Assembly (NCBI GenBank): GCA_019638705.1
Contig: JAHBTI010000009.1
Span: 1 to 64,000, forward strand
Source: Bacteroidota bacterium
GTDB taxonomy: Bacteria > Bacteroidota > Bacteroidia > B-17B0 > Aurantibacillaceae
Reading direction: 5' to 3'
Length of the DNA stretch: 64,000 nucleotides
The notes under the pieces were generated by a model. It saw only the letters and a list, made by a program, of their open reading frames with translations. It had not been told where the DNA came from and made no database searches. Within the stretch, counting starts at the first letter, position 1. Every line of letters starts with the position of its first letter. Shown here in pieces: positions 62,901-64,000 of this stretch. The translations under genes and the position numbers were made by a program.

Positions 62901-63435
62901 AGGCATTGGACACGATATTTCGGTTATTCTTGACCAAGACAGCAAACCGATTATTCTCAACGATTATTACGAAGCCAAGCTAAACAGCTATCAAAGTGGT
63001 CGGGTGCGTTTTCCATTCAGCGAATTAAGCGAGGGAAATCATCAGCTCTCGTTTAAAGTGTGGGACATTCAAAACAATTCCACCACCGTAACATCTGATT
63101 TTATTGTGGCTAAAACCGCCGAACTGGCTCTGAACCGTGTGTTAAATTATCCCAATCCTTTTACCACACGCACACAGTTTATGTTTCAGCACAATCAGGC
63201 TTGCAATGCCATGAAAGTTACCATTCAAATTTTTACGGTAAGCGGAAAAGCCGTAAAAACCATACAAACACTGGCAACCTGCAGCAGCGATTTAAAACCC
63301 GAAGCCATTGACTGGGACGGGCGCGATGATTTTGGCGACAAACTGGCGAGGGGTGTTTACATTTATAAACTCTCTATTTTAAATATGCAGAACAAAAAGG
63401 CTGAAAAAATTGAGAAGTTGGTTATACTAAATTAG
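59944..63435 (+). CDS. porU: Type IX secretion system sortase PorU
   Basis: 1163 residues. C25 (gingipain-type) cysteine protease that removes the sorting domain from T9SS cargo at the cell surface and attaches the mature protein. Signal peptide at the N-terminus. The catalytic pair is His665 (YTGHGGEVG) and Cys699 (TATCEFSRHDDP). The C-terminal ~85 residues resemble a sorting domain (NRVLNYPNPFTTRTQF, GVYIYKLSI), as known for PorU. The next gene is porV, its partner. Confidence 0.93.
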   Translation: MRFFRVIYFIFFLLSGLYFWGQTTSFKNNSVLATGNWYKIATTETGIYRINRTFLSNMGIQVANLDPRKIQLYGNGGKMIPERNSDFRYDDLEENAIQVIGEADGVFDNSDYILFYATGTTEWKKTNSANGLKYAATKSLYSDTSYYYLTVGSVNGKRVQTQPSANVTPNISSNTYDYYNYHETDQSNLAKSGRTFYGEFFDITTSYTFRWNDGDFIINDSITAEVTLAYAGKQVGTFQINGNGLNHSFTTSAIPNLGGQYAEYAKDATGIRSVKNTNDKSIDITISKLTQNSVAWLNKLTVNARRKLSVNSKQFCFRDYKTVLSGNMCNYSVANPFNAVVSLWNVTNPLNPFIQAFNASGNQISFVASADVLNEYCIAPSTDFYSPTFYGKIANQNLHNIQQADYVVVTHPLFIKEAQELAVFHQQQEGLSYAVATTEQIYNEFGSGQPDISAIRDFIRMLYSRNLASGKQVKYVLLIGDGSYNNRSRDLVNNSNFIPTYQSVNSLDPLGSTATDDFYGLMGNNEGAGAAEGIGKIAIGIGRLVCRTTTEAQAMVKKIKNYYRKDENFQLSNADNYTKQSEVMGDWRNWIVLVADDEDGSLHMRQADDLSAVIQTMSNTYNFNKIFIDAYQRYSTPGGMRYPDAAEDLKRQIKKGVLIFNYTGHGGEVGLTAERMVDIPMINDMDNFDKLPLFITATCEFSRHDDPARTSAGELCLLNPKGGAIALMTTSRVTFSHSNFELNKVLFNNLFTKLPNGKYPTLGEAVMKTKAAFDQRYEYANFHLLGDPALTLAYPEEKVITSNINGTAVTSNSSDTLTALSKITVSGFVADNNGNKLSNFNGIVYPTVFDKEQDVVCLLNSEKSSVSSSDPVPFRFNLQKNILYRGKAEVKNGDFSFTFLVPKDISYVPGRGKISYYASNGTTDASGFYNKLQVGGESRHSVTDNEGPQVNLFLNDKSFANGGLTNETPVLYADIVDSSGINTVGTGIGHDISVILDQDSKPIILNDYYEAKLNSYQSGRVRFPFSELSEGNHQLSFKVWDIQNNSTTVTSDFIVAKTAELALNRVLNYPNPFTTRTQFMFQHNQACNAMKVTIQIFTVSGKAVKTIQTLATCSSDLKPEAIDWDGRDDFGDKLARGVYIYKLSILNMQNKKAEKIEKLVILN

Positions 63436-63475
63436 TAACTTTACCGTTCTTAAATTTTCTGCAAGATTTTTTTTG

Positions 63476-64000
63476 ATGACAATTTTGAAAAGATATTTTT
63501 TAGCAACAGGCGGAATTTTATTACTCTGCAATCATTCGTTTAGCCAAATTCGTACCCGACAGCTAAACGGTGCTGATGTAAATGCCATTACCACCGCCGT
63601 GCCGTTTTTAATGATAAGTCCCGACAGCAAGCAAGGTGCTATGGGCGATGTGGGCGCAGCTACTGCCCCCGATGTAAACTCTGTTTTTTGGAACGGAAGC
63701 AAACTTGCTTTTATGGATAACCAGTTTGGCGTTGGCGCAACAGTTACCCCTTGGCTACGCCGCTTAGTACCCGATATTAATATGTATTATCTTTCGGGCT
63801 ACGGCAAATTAAATTCAAGGCAGGTAATTGGCGGTTCGTTGCGTTATTTCAGTTTGGGAAGCATTGAATTAAGAGATGTTACCGGCACATATACAGGAAA
63901 TTACAACCCAAACGAATTTGCCGTTGATTTGGCTTTTTCGCAAAAACTTTCACAGAGTTTTGCTTTGGGCGTTGCCACACGCTTTATTAATTCGGGCATT
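63476..64000 (+). CDS. porV: Type IX secretion system outer-membrane protein PorV (3' end outside window)
   Basis: The first 175 residues are present. Signal peptide ending NHSFSQ. The PorV/LptO opening is clear: ADVNAITTAVPFLMISPDSKQGAMGDVGAAT, then strands of a FadL-like barrel. PorV shuttles cargo from the SprA translocon to PorU. Located 40 bp after porU, the conserved porU-porV order. Confidence 0.93.
   Translation, partial: MTILKRYFLATGGILLLCNHSFSQIRTRQLNGADVNAITTAVPFLMISPDSKQGAMGDVGAATAPDVNSVFWNGSKLAFMDNQFGVGATVTPWLRRLVPDINMYYLSGYGKLNSRQVIGGSLRYFSLGSIELRDVTGTYTGNYNPNEFAVDLAFSQKLSQSFALGVATRFINSGI

Overview
The window is from a low-GC member of the Bacteroidota (Flavobacteriia/Chitinophagia-like). 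Evidence: type IX secretion genes (porV, porU, a PorP/SprF protein, gldJ), C-terminal T9SS sorting domains, an S46 dipeptidyl-peptidase, a caa3-type oxidase cluster, Bacteroidota promoters (TTTG, about 19 nt, TAnnTTTG), and a 47-bp type II-C CRISPR repeat of the Bacteroides kind. I recognised no rRNA or tRNA gene.

Layout. 1-7.2 kb: a secreted Ig-like protein (partial), an alpha-oxoamine synthase (probably sphingolipid/sulfonolipid synthesis), an S46 peptidase and an outer-membrane barrel. 7.3-21 kb: mostly + strand housekeeping genes (PASTA protein, T9SS cargo, RluD-like synthase, TetR, TatD, aconitase, SOD, a small toxin-antitoxin pair, cystathionine beta-synthase-like enzyme, M16 peptidase). 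21-25.6 kb: pnp, rpsO and a TPR lipoprotein on the - strand. 25.7-28.6 kb: ctaB and cytochrome oxidase subunits. 28.6-31.5 kb: an AlgX-like/MBOAT O-acetylation pair. 31.8-35.6 kb: a barrel protein, a fused E1 alpha-beta dehydrogenase and a deoxyhypusine synthase homologue. 35.8-50.4 kb: the CRISPR locus. 50.4-64 kb: mtaB, purB, a symporter, murF and the T9SS/gliding cluster.

The CRISPR locus is the unusual part. The + strand operon is cas9, a truncated RhuM gene, a RhuM-Fic gene, cas1, cas2. A tracrRNA lies divergently upstream of cas9. The array follows cas2 and has 47-bp repeats and 30-bp spacers in strict 77-bp phase, but one repeat is cut by a 5.68-kb integrative element at 44246-49925. 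The element carries a tyrosine integrase, an excisionase-like HTH protein, a gpII/X-like replication protein, a terminase-small-subunit-like protein and HigBA. A 7-bp core (TTGAAAG) stands at both junctions, and removing the element rebuilds a perfect repeat. The element therefore used a CRISPR repeat as its attB. Its gene set resembles a phage satellite (PICI-like).

The repeat orientation, the - strand tracrRNA, and a TTG-N18-TATCTTTG promoter inside every repeat all indicate that crRNAs are made from the - strand, the same strand as mtaB, which ends 3 bp from the array. Because each repeat carries its own promoter, spacers on both sides of the insertion may still be expressed. The two RhuM-family genes in the cas operon each contain an inverted repeat centred on the same codon but different in sequence, which I cannot explain by coding constraint alone.

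Intergenic DNA is rich in dispersed inverted-repeat families (at least two present twice here), one cloverleaf-like element, and short TTTAAAG/AATTCAAA repeats, which in one case run into a coding sequence.
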